Assembly (NCBI GenBank): GCA_017400455.1
Contig: JAFPTC010000070.1
Coordinates: 1-47,732, forward strand
From: Prevotella sp.
Lineage (GTDB): Bacteria; Bacteroidota; Bacteroidia; Bacteroidales; Bacteroidaceae
Direction of reading: 5' to 3'
Length of the DNA: 47,732 nt
Part shown: positions 39,768-47,732 of the stretch, piece by piece
Layout: every line of letters starts with the position of its first letter
Position numbering within the stretch: position 1 is the first letter of the stretch
Made by a program: the position numbers and the translations under genes
The notes under the pieces: model-generated
Told to the model about the DNA's origin: nothing
Databases searched by the model: none
Seen by the model: the letters and a program-made list of their open reading frames with translations, nothing else

Positions 39768-40640
39768 TTATCCCAGATATTTCATCAGGATTTTTGCATT
39801 GCCCGAATCACGCAGTTTGGCAATGCTCTTTTCGCGAATCTGGCGAACGCGCTCGCGGGTCAGGCCCAGCTGGTCGCCAATTTCTTCAAGTCCTTTTTCG
39901 TGACAACCAATGCCAAAGCACTCGCGGATGATGGTTATCTCGCGTTCCTTCAGCACCTTGTTCAGCACGCTGTTCAGCTCCTGCGCCATGGATTCGTGGT
40001 CCACTTGGCGGTCGGTGCGGCTGTCGTCGCCGCTGGCCATGACGTCGAGCATGCAGTTGTCCTCGCCGTCCTGGAAAGGAGCGTCAATGCTGACGTGATG
40101 GCTGTCGGCCTGCATGGACTGGCCAATCTTCTCCTCGTCCATATCGGTAGCTTCAGCCAGCTCGCTCACTGAGGGATGGCGCTGGTTCTCCTGCTCAAAC
40201 TTGTTGATTTCGTGGCTGATTTTATTCAGTGAGCCAACCTGGTTCAGGGGCAGACGCACAATGCGGCTCTGCTCAGCAATGGCCTGAAGGATGCTTTGGC
40301 GAATCCACCACACGGCGTAGGAAATGAACTTGAAGCCGCGTGTCTCGTCGAACTTCTGTGCAGCCTTGATAAGGCCGATGTTTCCTTCGTCAATCAGGTC
40401 GGTCAGCGTCAATCCTTGATGCTGATACTGCTTGGCCACGGAAACGACGAAACGCAGGTTTGCAGTCACCAACTTGTCCTTGGCACGCTCGCCTTCTGGT
40501 CCGCCCTTGCGAATCTTCTGGGCCAGCTCTATTTCTTCATCAATGCTGATGAGCGGAGCACGGCCGATCTCCACGAGGTACTTGTCGAGTGCTTCACTCG
40601 AACGGTTGGTGATACTCTTCTGAATTTTTAGTTGTCTCAT
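39768..40640 (-). CDS. rpoD: Primary sigma-70 factor of Bacteroidetes type
   Basis: A 290-residue sigma factor without region 1.1, as in the sigma-ABfr of Bacteroides. Region 1.2 (SSEALDKYLVEIGRAPLI) is at the N-terminus, region 2 includes DLIDEGNIGLIKAAQKFDETRGFKF split around KFISYAVWWIRQSI (core binding and -10 reading), region 3 covers RPSVSELAEATDMDEE-like residues and region 4 ends LEEIGDQLGLTRERVRQI. It would be the factor that reads the TTTG/TAnnTTTGC promoters listed here. trmD and serB follow in the same direction. Confidence 0.94.
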   Translation of the reverse strand: MRQLKIQKSITNRSSEALDKYLVEIGRAPLISIDEEIELAQKIRKGGPEGERAKDKLVTANLRFVVSVAKQYQHQGLTLTDLIDEGNIGLIKAAQKFDETRGFKFISYAVWWIRQSILQAIAEQSRIVRLPLNQVGSLNKISHEINKFEQENQRHPSVSELAEATDMDEEKIGQSMQADSHHVSIDAPFQDGEDNCMLDVMASGDDSRTDRQVDHESMAQELNSVLNKVLKEREITIIRECFGIGCHEKGLEEIGDQLGLTRERVRQIREKSIAKLRDSGNAKILMKYLG

Positions 40641-40719
40641 TCTTAACTTCTCCTTCTAAAAATCGTCCTTAACTAATTGAATTTAAGGATTATACGTGAA
40701 TTTCTTCTTTAAATGCGGT

Positions 40720-40728
40720 GCAAAGGTA
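40720..40728 (-). promoter_or_regulatory. -7 promoter element of rpoD
   Basis: TACCTTTGC on the minus strand; leader of about 77 nt. The -33 position falls inside a perfect palindrome (40743-40766). Confidence 0.7.
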
Positions 40729-40742
40729 CAAAAAATATTAAT

Positions 40743-40766
40743 AAGTTGTACGTTTGCGTACAACTT
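40743..40766. promoter_or_regulatory. Palindrome over the rpoD -33 region; operator or terminator
   Basis: AAGTTGTACG (40743-40752) and CGTACAACTT (40757-40766) form a perfect 10-bp inverted repeat with a 4-nt loop. On the minus strand ATTAATATTTTTT follows, so it may terminate the ruvC-ABC unit; its position 15-38 bp upstream of the rpoD -7 element also suits an operator. Confidence 0.55.
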
Positions 40767-40794
40767 TTTTCGTTAAATAAATCTAAAGGAGAGG

Positions 40795-42099
40795 TCAGGC
40801 ATGCCCCTTTTGCAACGTTAGCCGGTGGTCTATGCAGACGGGAAGTTCTTCTTCGTAGTGTGAGACGATGATGAGTGTTTTGGAAGGTTGTTTGCAATAA
40901 TCCTCAATCACCTGTTTCACCAACTGTTGGCGGCGCAGGTCTAAGCCGTGCATGGGCTCGTCGAGGATGAGCAGGTCTGGGTTTTTCACGAAAGCCCGTG
41001 CGACCAGAATCAACCGTTGCTCACCGCTGGAAAGGTGCAGGAAAGAGCGGTTGACCAGCTCTCTGATGCCAAAAGCGTCCATGCATTTCAAGCATTGTTG
41101 CCGTTCCTGTTCGTTAAAGCGTGTATAAAGGCCAACGGTGTCTTTCAGTCCGCTGCCCACGATGCTTAGTGCGGGAAGGTTGCGCTGGTAGGAACGGTGC
41201 AGCTCGGGTGATACATAGCCTATCCGGCGCTTGATGTCCCAAATGCTTTCGCCGGTTCCTCGCCTGCGGCCGAAGAGCGCAATGTCGCAGGCATAGCCTT
41301 GCGGATTGTCGGCGCAGATGAGCGAAAGCAGGGTCGATTTGCCACTGCCATTCGGGCCGGATAATGCCCAGTGCTCGCCCTCATGCACGGTCCAGGTCAG
41401 AGGGCCGAGAATGGTGCGATTGCCGTAGCTGATGGTCACGTCGGTCATGTTCACCACTTCGCCACCTTGAGTTGTTTTTGCGGGTGGGGTGGGGGTGTCC
41501 TCTTTTTTGCATGAATAGAACTCCTTTTCAGGCGTCGTCCATCTTATTTCATCTGCAAAAAGGGGAATCTCGCTTGGACGGGCCACCAGCAGATAGAGCG
41601 TCATGCCCTGTTCTTTCAGTTTCTTTAGCTGCTGGCTAAGCATGTCCCGGGCTTCGGCATCGAGGCCGATGAACGGGTTGTCAAGTATCAGCGTCTTCGG
41701 ATGGGCCATGAGCGTCTTGACCAGCTGCATCTTGCGAAGCTCGCCGCTGGAAAGGGCAATGACGTATTTGTCGAGTGAAGGCTCCAGCCCCATCAACTGG
41801 CAAAGATCTTGCTTCAGCTGTCGGCGTTGGGCAGTGTCGCTGCCAGACAGCAGGAACGATCGTTCCAAAGAACTGGCCACGGTTGGAGTTTCCTGGTCTA
41901 TGTCGTGCTGGTTCCAGCGTTGTTGCAGGTAGTAGCTTCGGTCAGTGGCGGTGCCGTAGGTGTCGCAGAAAGCCACATAGCGCACGCTGTCACTATTCAT
42001 TTGCCTGCGCATTTCCTCTGCCATGATGGTCTTTCCGCTGGCGTTAAGTCCGGCAATGACAACTACTCTTCCTTCTGTGAGATTTTTGGCGGTGTCCAT
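40795..42099 (-). CDS. ModF-like protein with two ABC ATPase domains
   Basis: A 434-residue cytosolic protein with two fused ABC cassettes and no membrane part. The first has Walker A GLNASGKT, the signature ALSSGELRK and Walker B TLILDNPF (Asn in place of the catalytic Glu, so probably degenerate); the second has [17 protein letters not shown] and [12 protein letters not shown]. This layout matches ModF/PhrA, proteins of unclear function associated with molybdate transport genes in E. coli; no mod genes are here. I take the ATG at 42099; a GTG at 42135 would extend it. Its start overlaps ruvC by 37 bp. Confidence 0.82.
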   Translation of the reverse strand: MDTAKNLTEGRVVVIAGLNASGKTIMAEEMRRQMNSDSVRYVAFCDTYGTATDRSYYLQQRWNQHDIDQETPTVASSLERSFLLSGSDTAQRRQLKQDLCQLMGLEPSLDKYVIALSSGELRKMQLVKTLMAHPKTLILDNPFIGLDAEARDMLSQQLKKLKEQGMTLYLLVARPSEIPLFADEIRWTTPEKEFYSCKKEDTPTPPAKTTQGGEVVNMTDVTISYGNRTILGPLTWTVHEGEHWALSGPNGSGKSTLLSLICADNPQGYACDIALFGRRRGTGESIWDIKRRIGYVSPELHRSYQRNLPALSIVGSGLKDTVGLYTRFNEQERQQCLKCMDAFGIRELVNRSFLHLSSGEQRLILVARAFVKNPDLLILDEPMHGLDLRRQQLVKQVIEDYCKQPSKTLIIVSHYEEELPVCIDHRLTLQKGHA

Positions 42100-42674
42100 A
42101 GTTTCTGTTGGTTCTTGTTTACAAAGTCTTTCCACCCCCTGTAATGGGGGGCGTCATTGTCGGGCTTGCCCATTTGCAGATAGTGGCAGTAGGCAGCTGC
42201 CAGGGCGTCGGTGGCATCCATGAATTTTCCCATGTCCTCCTGGGGAATCTTTAGCAGACGCTGCAACATGCCGGCCACTTGTTCTTTCGAGGCACTGCCG
42301 TTTCCCGTCAGAGCCATCTTGATTTTCATGGGGGCATATTCGTGGATGGGCACGCTGCGCTCAATGGCAGCGGCGATGGCCACTCCCTGTGCTCGTCCTA
42401 GTTTTAACATTGACTGTACGTTCTTGCCGAAAAAAGGCGCTTCGATAGCCATCTCGTCCGGCAAGAACGATTGGATGATGCCCGTGACGCGCTCGAAAAT
42501 ATGTCCTAACTTCAGATAGGCGTCGTCAAACTTACGAAGGTCGATGATGCCCATCGTCACCATCTGGGCTTGCAGGCTTGTGCGCCTCGCAGCCCGTGTG
42601 TCCGACGTCAGTCGAAGCACGCCGTAGCCCATGATATTTGTTCCGGGATCAATGCCCAGTATTACTTTCTCCAT
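42063..42674 (-). CDS. ruvC: Holliday junction resolvase RuvC
   Basis: Endonuclease that cuts Holliday junctions with RuvAB in recombinational repair. 203 aa with the RNase H-like catalytic acids: [16 protein letters not shown] (Asp9), [11 protein letters not shown] (Glu) and [13 protein letters not shown] (Asp pair). The C-terminus is Lys-rich and longer than in E. coli. The start at 42674 is fixed by the TACCTTTGC promoter element (42687-42695), which lies just upstream and leaves a leader of about 10 nt. The ABC gene follows with an overlap. Confidence 0.95.
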   Translation of the reverse strand: MEKVILGIDPGTNIMGYGVLRLTSDTRAARRTSLQAQMVTMGIIDLRKFDDAYLKLGHIFERVTGIIQSFLPDEMAIEAPFFGKNVQSMLKLGRAQGVAIAAAIERSVPIHEYAPMKIKMALTGNGSASKEQVAGMLQRLLKIPQEDMGKFMDATDALAAAYCHYLQMGKPDNDAPHYRGWKDFVNKNQQKLWTPPKISQKEE

Positions 42675-42686
42675 GATAATTTTGCT

Positions 42687-42695
42687 GCAAAGGTA
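42687..42695 (-). promoter_or_regulatory. -7 promoter element of ruvC
   Basis: TACCTTTGC on the minus strand, 12 bp before the ruvC ATG; a short-leader transcript is implied. Confidence 0.65.
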
Positions 42696-42745
42696 CACAT
42701 TTTTTCTTGTTTTCTCATTATTTCGTGTATTTTCTTGACCAATTA

Positions 42746-42778
42746 TTTGCAAATTCCAAATAATTACAGTATTTTTGC
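42746..42778 (+). promoter_or_regulatory. Promoter of the REC-histidine kinase gene
   Basis: TTTG (42746-42749), exactly 20 bp, TATTTTTGC (42770-42778). It fixes the translation start at 42802 rather than a TTG at 42775. Confidence 0.75.
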
Positions 42779-42801
42779 AGGCGCTAAAAACAAAGATATT
42801 G

Positions 42802-43944
42802 ATGGAATCATCCGATAAGTTTGAATCGAAAATCAATAATGGCGACTACAAGATATTGATTGTTGACGATGTTGTCAGCAATGTGCTGCTATTGAAAATC
42901 CTCCTGACCAACGAGAAGTTTCAGGTGTGTACAGCCAGTAGCGGTGAGATGTGCATTGAGCAAACTAAGGCTGAGCATCCTGATCTTATCTTGCTGGACG
43001 TCATGATGCCAGGTATTGATGGCTTCGAGACGGCCGGCATCTTGAAAAAGAATCCTGAAACGGCAAATATTCCCATCATTTTCCTGACAGCCCTGAATAA
43101 TCCCAGTGATCTGGTTCATGGTTTCCAGGTGGGAGCAAGCGACTTCCTTTCAAAACCGTTTGACAAGAAGGAACTGCTGGTGCGTGTGATGCACCAGATT
43201 GAGCTTGTTGCTGCCAAACGGCTTATTGAGCGACAGAACGAGGAACTACGTGCTACCATCGGCAATCGTGACAAGATGTATTCCGTCATTGCTCACGATT
43301 TGCGCTCGCCTATGGCAAGTATTCGCATGGTCCTTAACCTCGTGGTCAGCGCCGTGTCGCCTGATACCGTGGGGCCTGAATTGTTCGAGTTGCTCGACAA
43401 GGCCAATAAGGAGTCGGAGGAAGTTCATGATCTGCTCGATAATCTGCTGAAATGGACGAAGAGCCAGACAGGGCGCCTGAATGTCGTTCTGCAGGATTTG
43501 GATCTCAACGACATCATCCCTGGAGTGGTTGACATCTTCAGTATGATTGCCATGACGAAGAAGATTAATCTTGAGTATGATAGTACCGGCCCGATAATGG
43601 TACATGCTGACAATGATATGCTGAAGACAGTTGTGCGTAACTTCATGTCGAATGCAGTTAAATTCAGCCCCGAAGGAAGTACCATCAAGATTACCGTCAA
43701 GCAGGAAGGCGATTTTGCCAAGGTCAGTGTTCAGGACCACGGCGTGGGCATTGCGCCCGAACGCCTTGCAACCATTTTCCATAAAGGCGAGACCACTTAT
43801 GGTACGGAAGGCGAAGAGGGATCCGGACTCGGACTTCAGCTGTGTGCTGACTTCGCTCGCAAGAATGGTGGCGATGTGATGGTTGAATCAACACTGGGTC
43901 AGGGATCTACGTTCAGCGTACTCATTCCTATAAAGAAAGGTTGA
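42802..43944 (+). CDS. Soluble response regulator-histidine kinase (REC-HisKA-HATPase)
   Basis: A 380-residue cytosolic protein with the domain order reversed from classical hybrid kinases: an N-terminal receiver (residues ~17-130; phospho-acceptor Asp66 in [10 protein letters not shown]), a short coiled linker ([18 protein letters not shown]), a dimerisation/H-box with His165 ([11 protein letters not shown]) and an ATPase domain with N box [22 protein letters not shown] and GSGLGLQL. No membrane segment. It probably receives phosphate from another kinase and alters its own kinase output; no partner regulator is adjacent. Single-gene unit between its promoter and the terminator at 43975. Confidence 0.92.
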   Translation: MESSDKFESKINNGDYKILIVDDVVSNVLLLKILLTNEKFQVCTASSGEMCIEQTKAEHPDLILLDVMMPGIDGFETAGILKKNPETANIPIIFLTALNNPSDLVHGFQVGASDFLSKPFDKKELLVRVMHQIELVAAKRLIERQNEELRATIGNRDKMYSVIAHDLRSPMASIRMVLNLVVSAVSPDTVGPELFELLDKANKESEEVHDLLDNLLKWTKSQTGRLNVVLQDLDLNDIIPGVVDIFSMIAMTKKINLEYDSTGPIMVHADNDMLKTVVRNFMSNAVKFSPEGSTIKITVKQEGDFAKVSVQDHGVGIAPERLATIFHKGETTYGTEGEEGSGLGLQLCADFARKNGGDVMVESTLGQGSTFSVLIPIKKG

Positions 43945-43974
43945 GGCTGATTCTTAATAAGACTTTTAATGCTT

Positions 43975-44010
43975 AATGCCTTCTCTTTTTAAGGGGAGGC
44001 ATTCTTTTTT
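43975..44010 (+). terminator. Intrinsic terminator after the REC-histidine kinase
   Basis: AATGCCTTCTC (43975-43985) pairs with GGGGAGGCATT (43993-44003) with two G-U pairs, followed by CTTTTTTC. Confidence 0.8.
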
Positions 44011-44076
44011 CGGTTAAAAAAGCTTAACCAGTGATGAATTGTTGGGCGAAAAACACTAAAAGTGAAATTAATTGAG

Positions 44077-44085
44077 TAATTTTGC
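44077..44085 (+). promoter_or_regulatory. -7 promoter element of rho
   Basis: TAATTTTGC, giving a leader of about 95 nt before the ATG at 44184; such a leader could allow the autoregulation seen for rho in other bacteria. Confidence 0.6.
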
Positions 44086-44183
44086 AGCGATTTCTAAACG
44101 TTGTTTCCCACATAAGCGAAGCAATATTTATCTCAAAATCATTATTCCACTTTCATAATTGAGTCACACACTTTACTGTAACC

Positions 44184-46112
44184 ATGTATAATAAAGAAGA
44201 ATTAGAACAGATGGACGTCACCCAGCTGATGGCCATTGCTGAGCAGTTGGGCGTAAAAGTATCCCCAAACGACGAACAGGAAAAAATCATATACGATATT
44301 TTAGACAAGGCTGCCATTGACAGTGCTGCAGGCAGTGCCGATGCTCCCAAGCGTAAGCGTACACGAATAGCTAAGAAAGACCCTGACCATGTGTACACCG
44401 TTAACGGGAAGGACGGCGAGAACCTTGATTCAAAGACCTCGAAAGGCAAAGCCGTTGAGACACCATCGCTCTTTTCCGACCAGCCTGTAGAAGCCGAGGC
44501 TGAAACAGAGGAAAAAGCTGCCCCCCAGCCCAAGAAGCGTGGACGGAAGTCGAAGGCCGAGCTGGCAGCCGCTGAAGCTGCCAAGAAAGCTGCTGAAGAA
44601 GCTCTTTCCCAGCAGGAGTCCGAGGAGCCTGCCGTGCCCGAGGCTGAGATTGTCCCTGAGATCGATACGCCCGCAGCCCAGCAGGATGATGCCCCTGACA
44701 GCAATTTGTTGGAACAGTTGCAAGAAAAGATGTCGCGTACGCATACCGACATACAGTCGGCTTTGCAAGATGAACAACTGGACGATGAAGAACTGGTTGA
44801 TGAGTTCGGAATCTGGAAGGACGACCCAGATGATGGCACAGACTTTATCACGGTGGTCGATCTCCCCATAGAAGATCAGTCAGCCATTCCCACGCTTGAC
44901 ATCTTCGACCGCCCATTAGCTCCCCAGCAGGCGGAGCCCGTCTACAAGCCCGCTCCCGCCCAGCCGGTCAGTACCAACCAGCGCTTTGACTTCTCCGACA
45001 TCATCACAGGTAACGGCGTGTTGGAAATACTGCAAGACGGCTACGGCTTCCTGCGCTCCAGCGATTACAATTACCTTTCGTCGCCCGACGACATCTACGT
45101 GTCGCAGCAACAGATTAAGAAGTATTCACTGAAGACCGGCGATGTCGTGGACTGCACGGTGCGTCCGCCCCACGACAACGAGAAGTATTTTGCCATGTCT
45201 ATAGTGAACAGTATCAACGGACGTCATCCCGAAGAAGTGCGTGACCGACTGAGCTTCGAGCACCTGACGCCGCTCTTCCCCGAAGAAAAGTTCACTCTTT
45301 GCGGCGATCCGAAAACCACCAATCCTTCAACGCGCATCGTTGACCTCTTTGCCCCCATCGGTAAAGGCCAGCGCGCCCTCATCGTGGCCCAGCCAAAGAC
45401 GGGTAAGACCATTCTGATGAAAGACATAGCCAATGCCATTGCCGCCAACCATCCTGAGGCCTACATCATGATGCTGCTGATTGACGAGCGTCCCGAGGAG
45501 GTCACCGACATGGCTCGCACGGTGAATGCCGAGGTTATTGCCTCAACATTCGACGAGCCTGCCGATCGTCACGTGAAGATTGCCGGCATTGTGCTTGAGA
45601 AAGCCAAGCGAATGGTGGAGTGCGGACACGATGTCGTTATCTTCCTCGACTCCATCACCCGTCTGGCCCGCGCTTACAACACGGTGGCCCCTGCCAGTGG
45701 AAAGGTGCTCACCGGTGGTGTTGACGCCAATGCCCTTCAGAAACCCAAGCGCTTCTTCGGCGCTGCCCGTAACATTGAGAACGGTGGCTCGCTGACCATC
45801 ATTGCCACCGCACTGGTTGACACGGGTTCAAAGATGGATGAAGTCATCTTCGAGGAGTTCAAGGGAACGGGCAACTCGGAAATCCAGCTCGATCGCATGT
45901 TGTCTAACAAGCGCATCTTCCCGTCAATGAACCTGGTGCAGTCGAGCACTCGTCGTGACGACTTGCTGCAAGACCAGCTCACGTTGAACCGCATGTGGAT
46001 CATCCGCAAGTTCATTGCCGAGATGAACCCCATCGAAGCCATGAACACCGTCTACGACCGACTGGTGTCGTGCAAGGACAACGAGGAATTCCTGATGTCA
46101 ATGAATGGTTAA
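44184..46112 (+). CDS. rho: Transcription termination factor Rho with long N-terminal insertion
   Basis: Hexameric RNA helicase that terminates transcription. 642 aa against 419 in E. coli. Residues ~1-42 are the Rho N-terminal helical domain; ~45-268 are a disordered, charged insertion with basic patches ([22 protein letters not shown]) and acidic Gln-rich stretches; ~270-340 the cold-shock-like RNA-binding domain ([20 protein letters not shown]); ~345-620 the ATPase with Walker A AQPKTGKT (402-409), [10 protein letters not shown] and the Q/R-loop [16 protein letters not shown]. In Bacteroides thetaiotaomicron the comparable insertion drives Rho phase separation; the same is likely here by inference. 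Confidence 0.96.
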   Translation: MYNKEELEQMDVTQLMAIAEQLGVKVSPNDEQEKIIYDILDKAAIDSAAGSADAPKRKRTRIAKKDPDHVYTVNGKDGENLDSKTSKGKAVETPSLFSDQPVEAEAETEEKAAPQPKKRGRKSKAELAAAEAAKKAAEEALSQQESEEPAVPEAEIVPEIDTPAAQQDDAPDSNLLEQLQEKMSRTHTDIQSALQDEQLDDEELVDEFGIWKDDPDDGTDFITVVDLPIEDQSAIPTLDIFDRPLAPQQAEPVYKPAPAQPVSTNQRFDFSDIITGNGVLEILQDGYGFLRSSDYNYLSSPDDIYVSQQQIKKYSLKTGDVVDCTVRPPHDNEKYFAMSIVNSINGRHPEEVRDRLSFEHLTPLFPEEKFTLCGDPKTTNPSTRIVDLFAPIGKGQRALIVAQPKTGKTILMKDIANAIAANHPEAYIMMLLIDERPEEVTDMARTVNAEVIASTFDEPADRHVKIAGIVLEKAKRMVECGHDVVIFLDSITRLARAYNTVAPASGKVLTGGVDANALQKPKRFFGAARNIENGGSLTIIATALVDTGSKMDEVIFEEFKGTGNSEIQLDRMLSNKRIFPSMNLVQSSTRRDDLLQDQLTLNRMWIIRKFIAEMNPIEAMNTVYDRLVSCKDNEEFLMSMNG

Positions 46113-46127
46113 TTTGCTACACCCCTT

Positions 46128-46694
46128 ATGATGAAACGTGCTTTAATGCTATTAGCAGCCTCCATCCTTGTGCTTGGAGGCTGCAAAGATAAGAAAACGA
46201 GCAACAACGACATCATTACCACCGATTTCGAGATGCCCATGCCCTCTGAAACGCCGGTGACAATGAGCAGCCTCACCGAACAGAAGGAAGTTCAGTGGGT
46301 GGAAGGACGCAACTACCGCGTGACGGTGACCCGCATGGCGGTTGACTCGTTGCCCAAGATAAGCGATGAGATTGGTCAGAAGTATGTTGACAACCAAGTG
46401 AAGGTGACGGTGATGCGTGCCGACAGCACCGTGTTCTTCAACCGCACTTTCTCGAAATCGGCCTTCCTCAACTGGCTCGATGGCGACTACCGCGAGCACG
46501 CCCTGCTCGAAGGCATCCGATTCCTGAAGGCTGAAGGCTCCGACCTGGTGTTCGTTGCTTGGTTCAACTATCCCCAGGCGGGCGACGACGAGGCAAAAGT
46601 GCTACAGCTGTCGGTGAGCCGCATGGGTGAAGTGGACATTAAGCCCTTTGTCGATAACGATCGCGACGATTTAGAGCAGTTGGAGCAGGAGTGA
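46128..46694 (+). CDS. DUF4738-family lipoprotein
   Basis: A 188-residue protein with a lipoprotein signal ending LVLGGC (Cys19) and the DUF4738 pattern (WVEGRNYRVTVTRMAVDSLP and the following KVTVMRADSTVFFNRTFSKSAF segment). Function unknown; probably attached to the inner leaflet of the outer membrane or to the inner membrane. It begins 15 bp after rho and may share its transcript. Its last 24 bp overlap the convergent HAD gene, which leaves no room for a terminator between them. Confidence 0.82.
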   Translation: MMKRALMLLAASILVLGGCKDKKTSNNDIITTDFEMPMPSETPVTMSSLTEQKEVQWVEGRNYRVTVTRMAVDSLPKISDEIGQKYVDNQVKVTVMRADSTVFFNRTFSKSAFLNWLDGDYREHALLEGIRFLKAEGSDLVFVAWFNYPQAGDDEAKVLQLSVSRMGEVDIKPFVDNDRDDLEQLEQE

Positions 46695-47399
46695 CTCCCA
46701 TGCGTCGTTCAGCCCAGGCATGCTTTCAAAAATCCTGTTGGCACCTTTCTCTTTGAATATCTCATGGGGCAGATGTCCCGTGTTGACGCAGATGGTGAAG
46801 ATGCGTGCAGCAACGCCTGCCTGCACGCCCAGCGGGGCATTCTCAATGACAATGGCCTCCCAGGGATTCAGCCTCCCGGCTTTCGCCAGCCCCTGTAGAT
46901 AGGGGTCGGCATTAGGCTTGCCGCGCTCTACGTCGTAGGCCGTGACAATGTGGTCTTGGCTCAAATACTGGCCGAAGTCCTGCTGGAGGCGGTTGATGAG
47001 AGGCCGTTGTGCGCTGCCCGTCACCACGCAAATGGTCATGCCCCGGCGGGCAATCTTCTCCATCAGCTCCTTGATGCCCGGCATGATGGGCGCTTCGGGC
47101 ATCAGGTGAAACAGCCGCGACTTCTCGTCGTACATCTTTTGCGCCTCTTCTTGGTCAATGTCGCGTCCCTGTTGTCTCTTCACCATTTGGCGAATCGTGT
47201 CCACGCCGCGCTGCCCTTCGGTGGCATAGGCGTCCTCGGCAGTCATGGTTATTCCAAACTCAGCCATCGACTGCTGCCAGGCCACGGCGTGGTTGGGCAT
47301 GGAGTCATAGAGCACGCCATCCATGTCGAAAAGCACGGCTTTGGGGCAGAATGCTTCAAAGCCGTGCTTTTTCAGGTATGTGCTAATTGCTTCTTTCAT
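46671..47399 (-). CDS. HAD-superfamily hydrolase, beta-phosphoglucomutase-like
   Basis: A 242-residue HAD subfamily I phosphatase or phosphomutase. Motif I is FDMDGVLYDSMPNH, with the nucleophile and general acid Asp pair; motif II is VVTGSAQ; the Lys motif is ERGKPNADPY; motif IV is VIENAPLGVQA. The helical cap lies between motif I and II. Sugar phosphates are the usual substrates of this branch. It overlaps the stop of the upstream pgi gene by one base (TAATG), so it is cotranscribed with a glycolytic enzyme, consistent with a role in sugar-phosphate metabolism. Confidence 0.85.
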   Translation of the reverse strand: MKEAISTYLKKHGFEAFCPKAVLFDMDGVLYDSMPNHAVAWQQSMAEFGITMTAEDAYATEGQRGVDTIRQMVKRQQGRDIDQEEAQKMYDEKSRLFHLMPEAPIMPGIKELMEKIARRGMTICVVTGSAQRPLINRLQQDFGQYLSQDHIVTAYDVERGKPNADPYLQGLAKAGRLNPWEAIVIENAPLGVQAGVAARIFTICVNTGHLPHEIFKEKGANRIFESMPGLNDAWESLLLQLL

Positions 47400-47732
47400 T
47401 ATTCGTTCTTCAGGCGTTCCTTGATGGCCTTCGACTCTGCTTCATAGCCGGGCTTGTCGAGCAGGGCGAACATGTTCTTCTTGTAAGCCTCCACGCCGGG
47501 CTGGTTGAAGGGGTTCACGCCGAGCACGTTGCCGCTGATGCCGCAGCCAATCTCGAAGAAATAGATGAGCTGGCCGATGTAGAACTCGTTGAGCTTGGGC
47601 ACCGAGATGTGGATGTTGGGCACGCCGCCGTCGACATGGGCCAGTCGTGTGCCCAGCTCGGCCATCTTGTTCACCTCGTCCACGCGCTTGCCAGCCAGGA
47701 AGTTCAGGCCGTCCAGGTTCTCCTCGTCCTCG
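47399..47732 (-). CDS. pgi: Glucose-6-phosphate isomerase, C-terminal part (gene runs off the window)
   Basis: Interconverts glucose-6-phosphate and fructose-6-phosphate. Only the last ~110 codons are present, with the segment [20 protein letters not shown] and the conserved [21 protein letters not shown], which contains the Gln-Pro-Gly-Val-Glu motif and the catalytic Lys region of bacterial Pgi. The N-terminal part lies beyond 47732. The downstream HAD gene overlaps its stop by one base. Confidence 0.95.
   Translation of the reverse strand, partial: EDEENLDGLNFLAGKRVDEVNKMAELGTRLAHVDGGVPNIHISVPKLNEFYIGQLIYFFEIGCGISGNVLGVNPFNQPGVEAYKKNMFALLDKPGYEAESKAIKERLKNE

Noticed and set aside
42775-42801. 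Earlier start (TTG at 42775) for the REC-histidine kinase
   Set aside because: It lies inside the TATTTTTGC promoter element; the ATG at 42802 is 24 bp downstream of it and gives a normal receiver N-terminus.
43945-44183. Small ORF or RNA gene between the kinase and rho
   Set aside because: The gap is explained by a terminator (43975-44010), the rho promoter and its leader; no plausible start codon with a conserved-looking frame was found.

Overview
The window is a stretch of chromosome from a member of the Bacteroidales, most likely a Prevotella-like (Prevotellaceae) genome. Evidence: the Bacteroidetes promoter signature (TAnnTTTGC, often with TTTG about 20 bp upstream) precedes most transcription units; ribosome binding sites are poor in Shine-Dalgarno sequence; the primary sigma factor is short and lacks region 1.1; Rho carries a long N-terminal insertion; NusB is the long form; glycogen synthase is of the GT3 type; and DUF5606, DUF4738 and outer-membrane beta-barrel families typical of the phylum are present. 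No phage, insertion sequence, CRISPR array or obvious horizontally acquired island is visible. Nearly everything is core or gut-lifestyle gene content.

Layout. 1-6.6 kb: 5' part of serC (-), a B3/B4-domain protein with a lipoprotein (+), then a four-gene minus-strand operon aroB, free-Met-sulfoxide reductase, PfkB kinase, tex. 6.6-10 kb: a repeat cluster, then a 1008-aa outer-membrane beta-barrel protein with a Gly/Arg-rich tail. 10-13.3 kb: minus operon nusB-yajC-ybbR-coaE-DUF5606. 13.5-16.9 kb: plus operon rplY-pth-S4 protein-lipoprotein-queF. 17-25 kb: DUF554 membrane protein, a GH105-DUF4861 fusion, and a translationally coupled pair of a beta-barrel protein and a copper-type P-ATPase that lacks its nucleotide-binding domain. 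25-29.8 kb: a candidate small RNA, then glycogen synthase and glucan phosphorylase. 29.9-32.5 kb: VTC-domain polyphosphate polymerase, DUF4956 membrane protein, DUF2490 outer-membrane protein, then two identical tRNA-Asp genes. 32.6-37.5 kb: uxaC, a large zinc metalloprotease, type II pantothenate kinase. 37.8-42.7 kb: serB, trmD, primary sigma factor, ModF-like double ABC protein and ruvC (all -). 42.8-47.7 kb: a REC-histidine kinase, rho, a DUF4738 lipoprotein (+), then a HAD phosphatase and the 3' end of pgi (-).

Functional themes: serine biosynthesis (serC, serB), CoA synthesis (coaE, coaW), glycogen turnover (GT3 synthase, GT35 phosphorylase, pgi), pectin/uronate use (GH105, uxaC), RNA and translation machinery (tex, nusB, rho, rpoD, trmD, pth, rplY, queF).

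The least explained structure is a family of intergenic palindromic repeats with an exact 43-bp period centred on TCTCACGTGAGA, in four clusters (about 6.7, 16.9, 25.3 and 37.7 kb). Other points worth a second look are the N-domain-less P-type ATPase, a promoter-to-terminator small-RNA candidate at 25.1 kb, the VTC/DUF4956/DUF2490 cassette, a seven-codon upstream ORF coupled to the 1008-aa protein, and several promoters that leave almost no 5' leader.
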